64,000 nucleotides of DNA, taken from contig JBBDRD010000027.1 in assembly GCA_040905665.1 (NCBI GenBank), positions 124,001-188,000 on the forward strand, written 5' to 3'. The notes under the pieces were generated by a model. It saw only the letters and a program-made list of their open reading frames with translations, was not told the origin of the DNA and ran no database searches. Numbering within the stretch: the first letter of the stretch is position 1; each line of letters opens with the position of its first letter. This DNA is from DASVCN01 sp040905665 (GTDB lineage Bacteria; Deinococcota; Deinococci; Deinococcales; Trueperaceae). Below, in pieces: positions 8,742-18,800 of the stretch. The position numbers were made by a program, and so were the translations under genes.

Positions 8742-9464
8742 ATGCGCACAATTAGGGAGGGGCCGATAAGGTTGGTAATCGTGGAGCCCGAGGGCCTGTA
8801 CCGTGACCTATTGGGCTCGGTCCTTTCGAAGCTCAAGGGCCTCGAGGTGGTTGGTTCGTTCGAGAACGGAAATACGGCAGTGAAGGCGGCGCAGGCGTTA
8901 CGCCCCGAGGTCGTGGTGCTGGACATGGAGCTGTCCGGTCCAAACGGCATTCAACTGGCGATCAGGTTGCGGCAACTGTTGCCCGATCTTGGGGTGGTGC
9001 TGCTATCGAACAGCCGCGATATCGGCTACCTTTCTGCATTGCCGAACGACTCACTCTTCGGCTGGTGCTACCTGGTCAACAAATCGGCGCACAACGTTCG
9101 AACCCTGGGACGGGCGGTGCAGGTGACCGCGGCGCATTTGATGAACCTACACGAAAGCAACGACGGATACAGTGAGGGGCAGGCGTCCGACTGGTCGTTT
9201 GAAAGGGGCGCGCCTTTCGGCCGGGGACACGCCAAACTGTCGGCGAGACAGATGGAGATTCTGGCGTTGGTGGCCCAGGGCATGAGCAACGCTGCCGTGG
9301 CCCGGGTACTTCAGCTCAAGGAAAAGACGATCGAGAACCAGCTCGCCTTCATTTATGAGAAGCTCGAGATCGATCGGGAGCGCTCGGTATGTCACCCGCG
9401 GGTGAGGGCGGTTCTTTGGTATCTCGAAGACCGGACGCCACGTCTCGAGGCTCACCCTTCATAG
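8742..9464 (+). CDS. LuxR/NarL-type response regulator with atypical acidic pocket
   Basis: From ATG 8742 the protein has 240 aa; an in-frame GTG at 8724 is an alternative. The receiver-like domain is about residues 8-125, with the phospho-acceptor Asp in VVVLDMELSGPNG, Ser in VVLLSNSRD and Lys in CYLVNKSA. The usual acidic pair after the first strand is replaced by EPE (IVEPEGLYRDLL). The C-terminal domain (LSARQMEILALVAQG, then KEKTIENQLAFIYEKL) is a LuxR helix-turn-helix that binds DNA. No histidine kinase is next to it. It converges with the TMEM175-like gene, and the last 13 bases of both overlap. It may regulate the divergent 1-8.4 kb operon, but no site was identified. Confidence 0.85.
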   Translation: MRTIREGPIRLVIVEPEGLYRDLLGSVLSKLKGLEVVGSFENGNTAVKAAQALRPEVVVLDMELSGPNGIQLAIRLRQLLPDLGVVLLSNSRDIGYLSALPNDSLFGWCYLVNKSAHNVRTLGRAVQVTAAHLMNLHESNDGYSEGQASDWSFERGAPFGRGHAKLSARQMEILALVAQGMSNAAVARVLQLKEKTIENQLAFIYEKLEIDRERSVCHPRVRAVLWYLEDRTPRLEAHPS

Positions 9465-10087
9465 ACGCGTCCAAGCCGGTCGATGAGTGCGGGGAAAATG
9501 TAACAGGCGGGCACGAGTCCGTAAAGCACGATGGCTGCGACCGGTGAGACGGTCGAAAAGATAAAAGCCGCGGCGTAGAGCAGCGGCGCCGCAAGGCAGC
9601 GACGAAAGCCGGTTGCTTTGACGGCGGCTGGAAGGCCGGCCTCCACCAGCCTCGAGTGCCGCGTGGCGTGAGCCCAATGCAGAGCCAGCACCAGACCCAG
9701 TGCGATGAAGTTGGCGGCATAGATTCCCAGTGCGAGACGCTCGTCGATGTAGTTGGCGAGCAGCTGGGTGGAGAAGGGGATGAGGGCGACCAGCGCCAGG
9801 AACAACAGGGAGATCCAGCGCAGCACATGATCCTCTCGCACGATGAAATTGAACTGGCTCCGGTGACCCGCCCAGTAGATCCCCAGTTGGAGGAAGGAGA
9901 TGGCGTAGACGAGAAACCTTGGCCAGAGCGCCAACAACGAGGCGCCGAGCTGTTCCGGAGGACCCAGTGGCGCGCGGATGTCGAATACCACGAGTGTGAG
10001 GACTATGGCGAAGACGCCATCAGTGAGCGCCTCGATGCGGCTGGTGGTATGGGCAGTGGCTACGAGGTCAGAGGCGGGTACTTGCAT
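9452..10087 (-). CDS. TMEM175-family (DUF1211) membrane protein, probable ion channel
   Basis: The protein has 211 aa with about six hydrophobic segments. The first contains RIEALTDGVFAIVLTLVVFD, which matches the R-x3-(F/L)-(S/T)-D-x3-A-I signature of the TMEM175/DUF1211 family. Bacterial members form tetrameric potassium-permeable channels in the inner membrane. Loop residues between segments are short, and the end is RLGRVYEG. It lies 65 bases downstream of the LtrA-like gene on the same strand and could be the last gene of the GAF-kinase-LtrA unit. Confidence 0.88.
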   Translation of the reverse strand: MQVPASDLVATAHTTSRIEALTDGVFAIVLTLVVFDIRAPLGPPEQLGASLLALWPRFLVYAISFLQLGIYWAGHRSQFNFIVREDHVLRWISLLFLALVALIPFSTQLLANYIDERLALGIYAANFIALGLVLALHWAHATRHSRLVEAGLPAAVKATGFRRCLAAPLLYAAAFIFSTVSPVAAIVLYGLVPACYIFPALIDRLGRVYEG

Positions 10088-10152
10088 TAGCGGTTCTCCT
10101 TCGGACCGTCACATCCAAGGTTGATCAGAGCCCGTTCCCAGTCCGTCCGTCA

Positions 10153-11334
10153 TTAACCGCTGCCCTCCGGGGCGGTGTGCGGTGCGGCCAGCCGGTGCGG
10201 CAGCAGCCGTTTAGTGAGGATTCTCGTCCAGCAGGCGACCACTATTAGGAACAATCCAATACCCGCGGGCAGGGCGCCGCCATAGGCGCCCACCGCCACT
10301 ATGGCTGCGGAGGCAGCCACCGCCACGGTCGTGTGTAGTCGTCGACGCCCGGCTTGGGCTACCACCAGGCCCAGGAGCGCGACCGACAGCAGAAAGAGGC
10401 CCGCCGCCCCGGCGAGCAGCCAGCGGTACTGGTCGGGGAGGGGAGCGCCCGGATCGAGCACGACGATCTTCTTGAGGCCCACTCCCACCGCCGTAATGGC
10501 GATGGTGATGGGTAGATGCAGATAGATCCAAGTGTAGGAGGCCCGGGCCGTGGCGTGCTCGGCTGGCCCGCCGGCCATCTCGAAGTAAAGCCACCAGAGG
10601 CTCACTGCCAGTGCGAATCCCAGCAGCATGAGGGTGAGCGTCGCCGGGGTCGGTACCTGTCCGGCGAGCGCTCCCACTACCTTTATGAACGATTCGCCAA
10701 GCACGATTATCGTGAACAGGCCGTAACGCTCGGCCAGGTGTGGCCGGTCGGGCGGGAGTAGCGACTGGAGGCGGCGTGAGTCTGACGACAGTGGTACCCA
10801 GAACTCCAGGACCAGAGCGACCACCCAGATTGCGTAGCGGTATGGAGCGGGAACGAAGGCGGAGATCGCCCAGAGGGAGGCCGCGACGGCAAACCCCATG
10901 GCGTATCGGCGAATGAGGGGTCTCGCATCTATCACGTGTTGCCCGGTGCGCAGGTAGAGGATTACCAGGATCATGCGAACCGCGAAGTAAGACAAGGCGA
11001 AAGCCTGGTCGCCTGGACCGAACGCACCGGTTACGCTGATGGCCATATAGGCGATAGCGAACATCTGCGCGAATACGAGGAGGCGGTGCCATAGGTCGTC
11101 AACCAGGAAGCGGTTGAAGTAGAACATCATTCCGGTCCACGACCACCAGACGGGGACGAACAGCAAGACGAACAGTAGCGCGCCCAGCGGCGAGACGTTG
11201 GCGCTCAGGAAGTCACCCAGCTGGATGATAATGGTGACGTAGATCAGGTCGTAGAACAGTTCCAACCAGCTGATCTTGCGCTCTTCGCCATCTTGGTGAT
11301 GCAGCTGCAAAGGCCGACTTGCCCTGATGCTCAT
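10153..11334 (-). CDS. Low-temperature-requirement A (LtrA)-like membrane protein
   Basis: From ATG 11334 the protein has 393 aa; a GTG at 11346 is an alternative start. The signature ISWLELFYDLIYVTIIIQLG near residue 20 is the LtrA family opening. About ten to twelve membrane helices follow, along with YGLFTIIVLGESFIKVVGAL, another conserved LtrA block. The family is widespread, its biochemical role is unknown, and the name comes from a Listeria cold-sensitivity phenotype. It begins only about 20 bases after the large kinase gene ends, suggesting cotranscription with a signalling protein. Confidence 0.88.
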   Translation of the reverse strand: MSIRASRPLQLHHQDGEERKISWLELFYDLIYVTIIIQLGDFLSANVSPLGALLFVLLFVPVWWSWTGMMFYFNRFLVDDLWHRLLVFAQMFAIAYMAISVTGAFGPGDQAFALSYFAVRMILVILYLRTGQHVIDARPLIRRYAMGFAVAASLWAISAFVPAPYRYAIWVVALVLEFWVPLSSDSRRLQSLLPPDRPHLAERYGLFTIIVLGESFIKVVGALAGQVPTPATLTLMLLGFALAVSLWWLYFEMAGGPAEHATARASYTWIYLHLPITIAITAVGVGLKKIVVLDPGAPLPDQYRWLLAGAAGLFLLSVALLGLVVAQAGRRRLHTTVAVAASAAIVAVGAYGGALPAGIGLFLIVVACWTRILTKRLLPHRLAAPHTAPEGSG

Positions 11335-11355
11335 GACGACTCCCACTCTTGTCGA

Positions 11356-14300
11356 CTACACGAGGTGTTCTGAGCTGCTCGTCTCTGCTGCGGGGTCGAT
11401 GATTGGGGTGGCGGCGGCGGAGAGCTGCGGTTGTGGCCGGCCGAGCACACGCGTCAACAGTTCGTCAAACTGTGGGAGCTCCTCACCGGCAACCTCCTGC
11501 GTAGCCTCCCACTGCCCATCCGCGAGCAGTTGCCGGCACTGCTCGCGGATGGGAGCGTCGGTCGTGGGATGATCGAGCACCGCCCGTAGCAACTCAGCCG
11601 CTTGTGCATTTCGCCCGCGCCGCACCTCGAGCTTGGCGAGGCCCGCCAGCGTCTTCAGCACCGACGGCAACAAACATAGCTCGTGACGCAGCGCCAGGCT
11701 GCGCAGGAAGTAAGCCTCTGCTGTCGGGAACTCCTCCTGCGCGGTGGCGAGCTGACCCAAGTTGTCATACATGGTCGCCTCGAGGGCCCGGTCGCCATGC
11801 TCTATCGCCAGGTCGAGAACCGCAAGATACTGCTCGCCCGCGGCGGCGAACCCACCCAGCGCAAACAGGATGTCGCCGAGTAGTCCAAGGAGACGGGGGA
11901 GGTTTATCGTCAACTTGTGTCGACGGGCCAGCTCGATCGCTTCCTCGACGAGTGGTCGTGCCGCACTGTGATCCTCGGTGGTGACCAGCACGTGGGCGAG
12001 GTTGCTTAGGGCGCTCACGGTGCCCTCGACGTGGTTGTTCCTTCTGTTGAGCTCCAGTGCTTCCTGCTGATACGCCTTGTCCTGCTCGTAGTTGCCAAGC
12101 GCGTACTCCAGCGTCCCCAAGTTACCCAGAACGACTGCTGCCTCGCGGGTACCGCCGTGCTCATCCACCAGGCCGCGCAGTTCGAGCCAATACTTCCTGG
12201 CGTCGTCGTACTCGCCGGTATGAAGCGAAATGGCGCCGAGCGAGTTAAGCGCGGTGAGGATGCTCTTGCTGTACGGCATCTCGCGCAGGAGCACCAAGCT
12301 CTCGAGAGCAAGGCGACGGGCTTCCTCGTAGCGTCCCAGTCGGAAGGAGGCGAAGGAGGCGCTCGTGAGCAGTTCGCAGAGGGCCTGCTGTTGATCGCTG
12401 TCATCCGGGTCCAGGGCGCTTGCTGCCTGCCTGAACATCTCGGCAGCTTCACGAGAGCGACCACAGTTGTCGAAGAAAACATCCAGGGTGGGACTCGAGG
12501 AGAGGAGTTCAGCGGTCCGTCTGCCGGCGACCGCCCAATTCCACGCCAGCCGGATGTTCTCCAGCTCGGCCTCGATGACGTGCTGGGAGGTCAGTTGCTC
12601 CGGTCCGCGCAACTGCTCATACTGCCGTTCGAGTAGCTTATGGAAGAAGGCGCCGTGAGCCTCGACCGTCTCACTCTCGAGGCCGGGGTCATCGGCGAGC
12701 TTCTCTCGGGCGTATTGGTGCAGCAGCGGATGAAAATCGTAGCGCTTAGAGGTGCGCACTTCGAGTAGCGACTTGTCCAGTAGGCTGGATAGCAGCGGCA
12801 GCGGCGCGCCCGCCACCCCGGCTGCGGCGTCCTTTCCGAACCCACCACGGAATACCGAGAGCGCCGCGAGCGCCCGCTGTTCGGACGATGTAAGCAGCAG
12901 CCAGGAGTACTCGAAGGTGGCGCGGAGGCTGCGGTGTCGCTCGCTTCCCCCGCGGCCCGAACCGGTGAGGAAGTCCAGATTTCGCCGGATCTCGGCAGCG
13001 ATCTCCTGGCAGCCGATACTCTTCACCCATGCCGCCGCCAGCTCGAGTCCCAACGGAGAGCCCTCGACCAGACGGCATACCTCCGTGACATGCCGGAGAT
13101 CCTCGGAGTCCAGTGCGAAACGGAGATTGGCCCGCTTCGCCCGCTGCACGAAGAGTTGTACCGACTCGTACCGCCCTGCCTCCTCGGGTGAAGCGGGGAC
13201 CTCGGTCGGCGCCGCGAGTCCGCGAAGGGGTAACACCCACTCCTCCGGCGTAGCCAGTCGCTCGCGGGAGGTGACCAGGATCTTCAAGTCGGGACACTCC
13301 TCCACAAATTGCGAAACCAGTTCGGCGCTGTCCATCAGGTGCTCGAAGTTGTCCAGCACCAGGAGTGCCCGGCGCTGGGTGAGGTAACCGGTCACCAGGG
13401 CCGCAACATCCTCCTTGCCTTGCAGCTCGAGCCCCAGCGTTTGGGCGATTCGCAAGGGGATGAGCGACGGGTCCTCGACAGCATCGAGTGCGATGAACCA
13501 GACGCCGTCGGGGAAGTGCCCCAGCTCCTCCTGCTCGCGAGCCGCCTCGAGCGACAACCTGGTCTTGCCGGTGCCACCAGGCCCGAAGAGGGTGAGTACC
13601 CGGCAGTGTGGGTCGGATAGGTGCAGAGTGATCAACTCGAGTTCGTCGCGCCGGCCCACCAGCGAAGCGGCGGGTGTGGGTAGGCGGTAGCGACGCTTGG
13701 ATTCCACGACCGACACAGGCAGTGCTGCGGGCTGCGGTGTCGGCTGCGCTGCCAGATATGGTGCCAGATGCGGTGCCAGATTCGGTGCCGGCTGCGCTGC
13801 CGGTGAAGCTGATCCCCGGCTCGTTTCCGCCTCACTCGCGAACGCCCTGCTGGTAATTTCCGTGGCCGCCGGTTTGCTACCCAGGAGCATTTCCAGGTCC
13901 GAGAGAAGTTCCAGCGCCGAGGCGTAGCGTTCGTCGGGCGCCTTGCGCAACGCACGCTCGATCACTCCCTGCAAAGCGGGAGGCACATCCGGGCGCAGGC
14001 TGTTGAGCGGCTCGGGCTCGTCGCGAATTATTCGCAGGATGCCGGCAGCGATGCCGCCGGCGACGCCGCTTATGGGGGCAAAGGGCGAGACTCCGGCGAG
14101 CATCTCGTAGAGCACGACACCAAGGGCCCAGATGTCGCTGCGGCCGTCTAGCGGCGCCCCGCGGACCTGTTCCGGCGACATGTACTCCAGAGTGCCCACC
14201 ACGACTCCCGGACTCGTGAGCCCAACGGTCCCGTCCTGCTTGGCGAGGCCGAAGTCGAGGATCTTTACCTGGTTTTCGGCCGTGAGGAACAGGTTCTCCG

Positions 14301-14700
14301 GCTTGATATCCCGGTGGGTGATACCGCGCGCATGAGCGTTCGATAGTCCCAGCGCGACCTGGCGGGCAATACCGGCAGCCTCGAGGGGTGCAAGTCGCCG
14401 GTCGTTCATGTACTCCCGAAGGTTCTGACCCCGGTAGAGCGCCATAACAATGAACGGTCGCTCTTCTTCCTCCTCGATCCCGTAGATCACCCCAATGTTC
14501 GGGTGATCGAGGGCAGCAGCAGCTTTGGCCTCGGCGATTAGTCGATCCCTGGCGGCGACCGCCCTGGTGGCCTCGCCCGTCAGGAACTTCAGGGCCACCA
14601 GCCGGTTCAGGCGAGTGTCCTCTGCCCGGTAGACGACGCCCATTCCGCCGGCGCCGAGCTTGTCGATAATTCGAAAGTGTCGAACAACCTGTCCGTCCAT
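11356..14700 (-). CDS. Ser/Thr protein kinase - STAND (NB-ARC-like) NTPase - TPR regulator
   Basis: The protein has 1114 aa. Residues 8-275 are a Hanks-type kinase with glycine loop GAGGMGVVYRAED, ALKFL lysine, catalytic HRDIKPENLFL, DFG in KILDFGLAK, and the APE-like SPEQ. A low-complexity Pro/Ala linker with repeated APHL/PYLAAQP units follows (about 300-335). A signal-transduction NTPase starts at LVGRRDELELI, with Walker A GPGGTGKT, Walker B LLVLDNFEH and sensor LVTSRERL. The C-terminal 450 residues are tetratricopeptide repeats. This architecture (AfsR/MalT-like with a kinase) senses ligands or partners through the TPRs. The GAF gene is 59 bases upstream on the same strand. Confidence 0.93.
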   Translation of the reverse strand: MDGQVVRHFRIIDKLGAGGMGVVYRAEDTRLNRLVALKFLTGEATRAVAARDRLIAEAKAAAALDHPNIGVIYGIEEEEERPFIVMALYRGQNLREYMNDRRLAPLEAAGIARQVALGLSNAHARGITHRDIKPENLFLTAENQVKILDFGLAKQDGTVGLTSPGVVVGTLEYMSPEQVRGAPLDGRSDIWALGVVLYEMLAGVSPFAPISGVAGGIAAGILRIIRDEPEPLNSLRPDVPPALQGVIERALRKAPDERYASALELLSDLEMLLGSKPAATEITSRAFASEAETSRGSASPAAQPAPNLAPHLAPYLAAQPTPQPAALPVSVVESKRRYRLPTPAASLVGRRDELELITLHLSDPHCRVLTLFGPGGTGKTRLSLEAAREQEELGHFPDGVWFIALDAVEDPSLIPLRIAQTLGLELQGKEDVAALVTGYLTQRRALLVLDNFEHLMDSAELVSQFVEECPDLKILVTSRERLATPEEWVLPLRGLAAPTEVPASPEEAGRYESVQLFVQRAKRANLRFALDSEDLRHVTEVCRLVEGSPLGLELAAAWVKSIGCQEIAAEIRRNLDFLTGSGRGGSERHRSLRATFEYSWLLLTSSEQRALAALSVFRGGFGKDAAAGVAGAPLPLLSSLLDKSLLEVRTSKRYDFHPLLHQYAREKLADDPGLESETVEAHGAFFHKLLERQYEQLRGPEQLTSQHVIEAELENIRLAWNWAVAGRRTAELLSSSPTLDVFFDNCGRSREAAEMFRQAASALDPDDSDQQQALCELLTSASFASFRLGRYEEARRLALESLVLLREMPYSKSILTALNSLGAISLHTGEYDDARKYWLELRGLVDEHGGTREAAVVLGNLGTLEYALGNYEQDKAYQQEALELNRRNNHVEGTVSALSNLAHVLVTTEDHSAARPLVEEAIELARRHKLTINLPRLLGLLGDILFALGGFAAAGEQYLAVLDLAIEHGDRALEATMYDNLGQLATAQEEFPTAEAYFLRSLALRHELCLLPSVLKTLAGLAKLEVRRGRNAQAAELLRAVLDHPTTDAPIREQCRQLLADGQWEATQEVAGEELPQFDELLTRVLGRPQPQLSAAATPIIDPAAETSSSEHLV

Positions 14701-14759
14701 GTCTCCCCGCCGGTCATTCGGGACACGCCGAAAGGGTGGCCCGCGTCGATCTGGTCTTG

Positions 14760-15650
14760 CTACTCTCCGCCCTTGCGGCGCCGTAGGTCGCGAGCCAGTG
14801 ATGAGAGACGCTGGAAGTAGTCGGTGTCGGTTACCTCGCTGAGCTCGCTCTTCAGTCGCTGCTCGTTGATCTCGATCTGCAGGCGCCAGACCTCATGCTC
14901 GGCTTTGGCAAGGTCGGCCCTCACCCGTTCGAAATGCCGGGCATTATCGATGGCAATGGCGGCGTGATTTGCGAACGTCGACACCAACTCGACGCTGTCG
15001 TCGTCGAAGACGCCCTGCTCGAAACGGTTGTCGGCGTAGAGCACCCCGATTACGTCCTCGCGCAGTTTGAGCGGAATGCAGATGATCGAGCGGAGTTCGT
15101 TGACCAGGACGCTCTGGTGCGCCTGAAAGCGAGTGTCGCCCTGGGCGTTGATGGTGAGAACTGGTTCTCCGGTCTCCATCGCCGTGTCGATAATGCTGCG
15201 GCTGAAGGTCACCTCGTACTCGTCGAGGCTCTCGCGGTCCCAATTGCGAGCGGCGCGTAGCTCGAGCTCGCCGTCCTCGCTGCAGAGCATCAGGAATGCG
15301 CGTTCCGCGTTGGTGAGGGTGATGGCGGTATCCATCACCTCCTCGAGGACGCGGTCGATTTCGAGAGAGGAGGTGATGAGCGCCGAAGTATGCACCAGAC
15401 CCTGCACGCCTTCGAGCTTTTTCACGATGCGCCGGCTGCCGATCTGTATCGCCGATAGGTCGCGATCGACCTGGCGCAGGTTCTCCTCGACCGACGAGGG
15501 CGGGGACCAATCGGCAGTCTCCAACGACGCCCGCAGCTGCTCCAGTGCTTGCTGCAGCGGACCCTGCCGCTCCGTCAGTCGACTGAGGCTTTCTTGAAAG
15601 ACGTCTGTGACCTGTCTCTTGCCGCTACCAGCCAAGGCCTCACCTCGCAA
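14760..15650 (-). CDS. GAF-domain sensor protein with flanking coiled coils
   Basis: The protein has 296 aa from a TTG start at 15650. The N-terminal 80 residues are helical and polar (ESLSRLTERQGPLQQALEQL). A GAF domain spans about 110-250 (EIDRVLEEVMDTAITLTNAERAFLML, then SIICIPLKLREDVIGVLYADN, FANHAAIAIDNARHFE). A C-terminal coiled coil (EHEVWRLQIEINEQRLKSEL) has no histidine-kinase or cyclase output domain. It probably binds a small ligand and signals by protein contact, likely to the kinase-NTPase encoded next in the same direction. It is divergent from the second kinase gene, with about 200 bases between. Confidence 0.88.
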   Translation of the reverse strand: MRGEALAGSGKRQVTDVFQESLSRLTERQGPLQQALEQLRASLETADWSPPSSVEENLRQVDRDLSAIQIGSRRIVKKLEGVQGLVHTSALITSSLEIDRVLEEVMDTAITLTNAERAFLMLCSEDGELELRAARNWDRESLDEYEVTFSRSIIDTAMETGEPVLTINAQGDTRFQAHQSVLVNELRSIICIPLKLREDVIGVLYADNRFEQGVFDDDSVELVSTFANHAAIAIDNARHFERVRADLAKAEHEVWRLQIEINEQRLKSELSEVTDTDYFQRLSSLARDLRRRKGGE

Positions 15651-15849
15651 GGAACAGCGCGTTTCGAGTGGCGACGATGATAGCAGAAACCGTGGGCGCG
15701 ATTGACAATCACCGGCGGATGCCGCATCATCTGCTCACCTCTATTCACCTTCTCTTGCAATTCAATCATCGTGCTGTTGGACCAAGGCAGTCAAGCGGGC
15801 GGGCGGGTAGCTCCCGGTAAGCCGGGCAGCTCTGACATGCGGGGAGAGT

Positions 15850-18800
15850 ATGAACACGATCGTCAACCCTGTGCTGCACTACTCGATCCAGGATCGGTTG
15901 GGTGTCGGCGGCATGGGTGTGGTGTATCGGGCGATGGACACCCGGCTCGACAGGCCGGTAGCGCTCAAGTTTCTGCCCGAAGCGATGTCGATCAATGACA
16001 ACGCCAAGCAACGGCTGACTCTCGAGGCTCGAGCAGCGGCCAAACTGGACCATCCGAACATCGGGGTGATTCATGACATCGAGGAGGCCGACGGCCGGCT
16101 TTTCATTGTCATGGCGCTATACGAGGGGGAGAGCCTAAAGGACCGGCTGCAGCAGGGCCAACTGGAGATCGATGAGGCGCTTGGCCTTGCCGTGCAGGCG
16201 TGCCGCGGACTCGAAACTGCCCACGAAAAAGGTTTGATCCACCGTGACATCAAGCCGGCGAACCTGTTCCTGAGCCGCGGTGGCTTGCTCAAGATCCTCG
16301 ACTTTGGGCTGGTGAAGCTCGAGCAGGCCGAGGGCCTCACCATGCCTGGTTCGATGGTTGGGACCCCGGAGTACATGGCCCCGGAGCAGATTCGCGGCCG
16401 AGCGGTCGATCGGCGGGCCGACCTATGGGCTTTGGGCGCCGTGCTCTATGAGATGATCACGTCGGTTTCACCCTTCCGGGCGAACGGGGAGCTACCCGCG
16501 ATCATCCTGCAGGTAATGAATGGCGAGCCAAGGCCGATCGGCGAGTTGCGTTCAGAAGTTCCCGACGGTCTGGCATCGGTGCTCGAGAAGGCGCTGGCGA
16601 AGGACCGCGAGGAGCGTTACGACTCGGCGCGCGAGCTTGCGGGCGACCTGGAAGCGTTGCTGGGTGCCGGCTCCGGCCAGGAGCGACCGCAACGATCACG
16701 CCTTCCGGGGAAGACCGTCACCGGTTCTGAAAGCAGGGCGACCCCCGACTCTACCAATCCCGTCAACAGCACCGCCTCCCCCGTCCGCGACTCGGTCGTC
16801 GACCTCACGCTCGACCGGCCCGGAACGCCCCAGGCGAGCGCTCTGCTCGAGCCCGTTCCAAGGGTCCCTCGTTTCATCGGCCGCGAGAATGTCTTGGCGG
16901 AGTTGAGGGGCCGGCTCGAGCGCGACCGGCTGGTGGCGATTCGCGGCATCGCCGGAACCGGCAAGAGCGTTCTGGGATCGCAACTGGCAAGGGAGTCGGC
17001 TCCCGAGGAGAATATCTTCTGGTTCACCTTCGACTCCGTTGAGAAGAACAACCTCGACTCGCTGTTCTGGTCTCTCGCCGCGTTCCTGCGCGGCCGCGGC
17101 GAGACTCTGTTGTGGCGCTACCTGCAGGGTGAGATCGAAGCCCACAAGCCGCTCGACATGACCGTCCGCATGAATCTGTTTCTATCGAGTCTGATTTCGG
17201 ATGAGTTCGTCTTTTGCATCGATGACCTGCACCTGGTGGCTGCCGTGCCCCAGGTCGCCGACCTGCTCAAGACTCTTCAGAAGCACGTCGCGCGCGATGG
17301 CCATGGATCGCATGTGGCCTTCGTTCTGATGGGCCGAGAGTTACCGGTCGACATCGACTTCCGTGCCGAGTCGCTGGTGGGATTTTCGGCCCAGGAGACC
17401 GCCGACTTGCTCGCCTCGCGCGAAGTGGAGGGACTTTCGGCTGAGTTGGCGCGGCGCCTGTGTGAACGTACCGGCGGGAATCCCACGATTCTCGACCTCG
17501 CCGCTTCGGCGCTTTCGCGCCTTGGGCAAGACCAATCCGCGCAAGCTGATTTCATCGAGTCGATGACGGGGCGCAACGACATTCGCGATTACGTGATGCG
17601 TCACATCTATGCCGACCTGCCCGCCACCGAGAAATCGGTGCTCGACGCATTATCGATCTTCTCAGGGTCGGTCGAACTGGACGCGGCCGAGGAGACGCTG
17701 CTGGCGGGCGGACTGCAGGGGATAGTTCCTTGCGTCGACAACCTGATCCAGAAGGCGATCGTTCACGAGACCGGCAAAGGGTTCATCTATTGCCACGAGC
17801 TGGTTCGGGAGTTCTGTTACCGGTCGCTCGAACGGCCGATCAAACGCGACCTGCACGAACACGCGGCGCGATATTACGAAGAGCGGAAGAACATTCTGCG
17901 GGCCTCCCACCACTATCTACAGTTGGGTGAAGCGGAGCGGGCTCTAGAGCTGCTGACTGCAAACGTCCAGGCCATCATCCACTCGGGCGGGGCGTCGAGC
18001 CTAATCGATCAGCTGGCGGGATTCGACCTGGCCGCTCTCGACGAGGAGTATCAGATGGCAGCGTTGCGGGCGAAGGGTGAGGCGCACTTCGTCCGGGGTG
18101 AGTTCCGGGAGGCAGCGCGCCTTTACCGGGAGGCGCTGGACGAAGCGTTCGAGGAGGCCGACGAGGCGGAACTGCTCTGCCGTATCGCCAGTGCGCTCGA
18201 CAAAACGGGGGATCATGAAGGCGCCATCGGGTATGCCAGGCGCAGCCTGAACGCATTCCAGTCCCTGAACGATGAATCCGGAATTGCTCAAGTACGGCGG
18301 GTACTGGGGTGGGCGCACTACCGCCTTGGCCGCCTCGAGGAGGCTCAAGAGGAGTTCGAGGCGGGATTCGGACTGGCCGAGAAGATCGATGACCGCTCGC
18401 TTTTGGCTCAGCTGCAACAGGGCCTGGGGGTGATCGATCTGCGTGCCGGCCGTCTCGAGGCGGCCCGAGCACGACTGGATGCCAGCCGACGAGCATTCCG
18501 TGAGCAACGTGATCGGATCGGCGAGGCGGAGGCTGCCGGCAATCTCGCCTGGGTCTACGGCCGGCTAGGAAACGTGGACCGGGAGTTGGCGCTCGATCGG
18601 AAAGTCTTGGAGATCCTCGAGCATATCGGCGACGTAGGTAATCTCTTGATTGCGTACAACAACATCGGCGATCTCTACTTCCGTAATGGGGGGCATGCCG
18701 AGGCGATCGAGCAGTATCAGAAGCTGGCCGAGCTGGCTCAGCGAATCGAGCACACGGGTTGGCTTATCTCCGCAGGCGTTGGTCAGGCCGAGAATCATTT

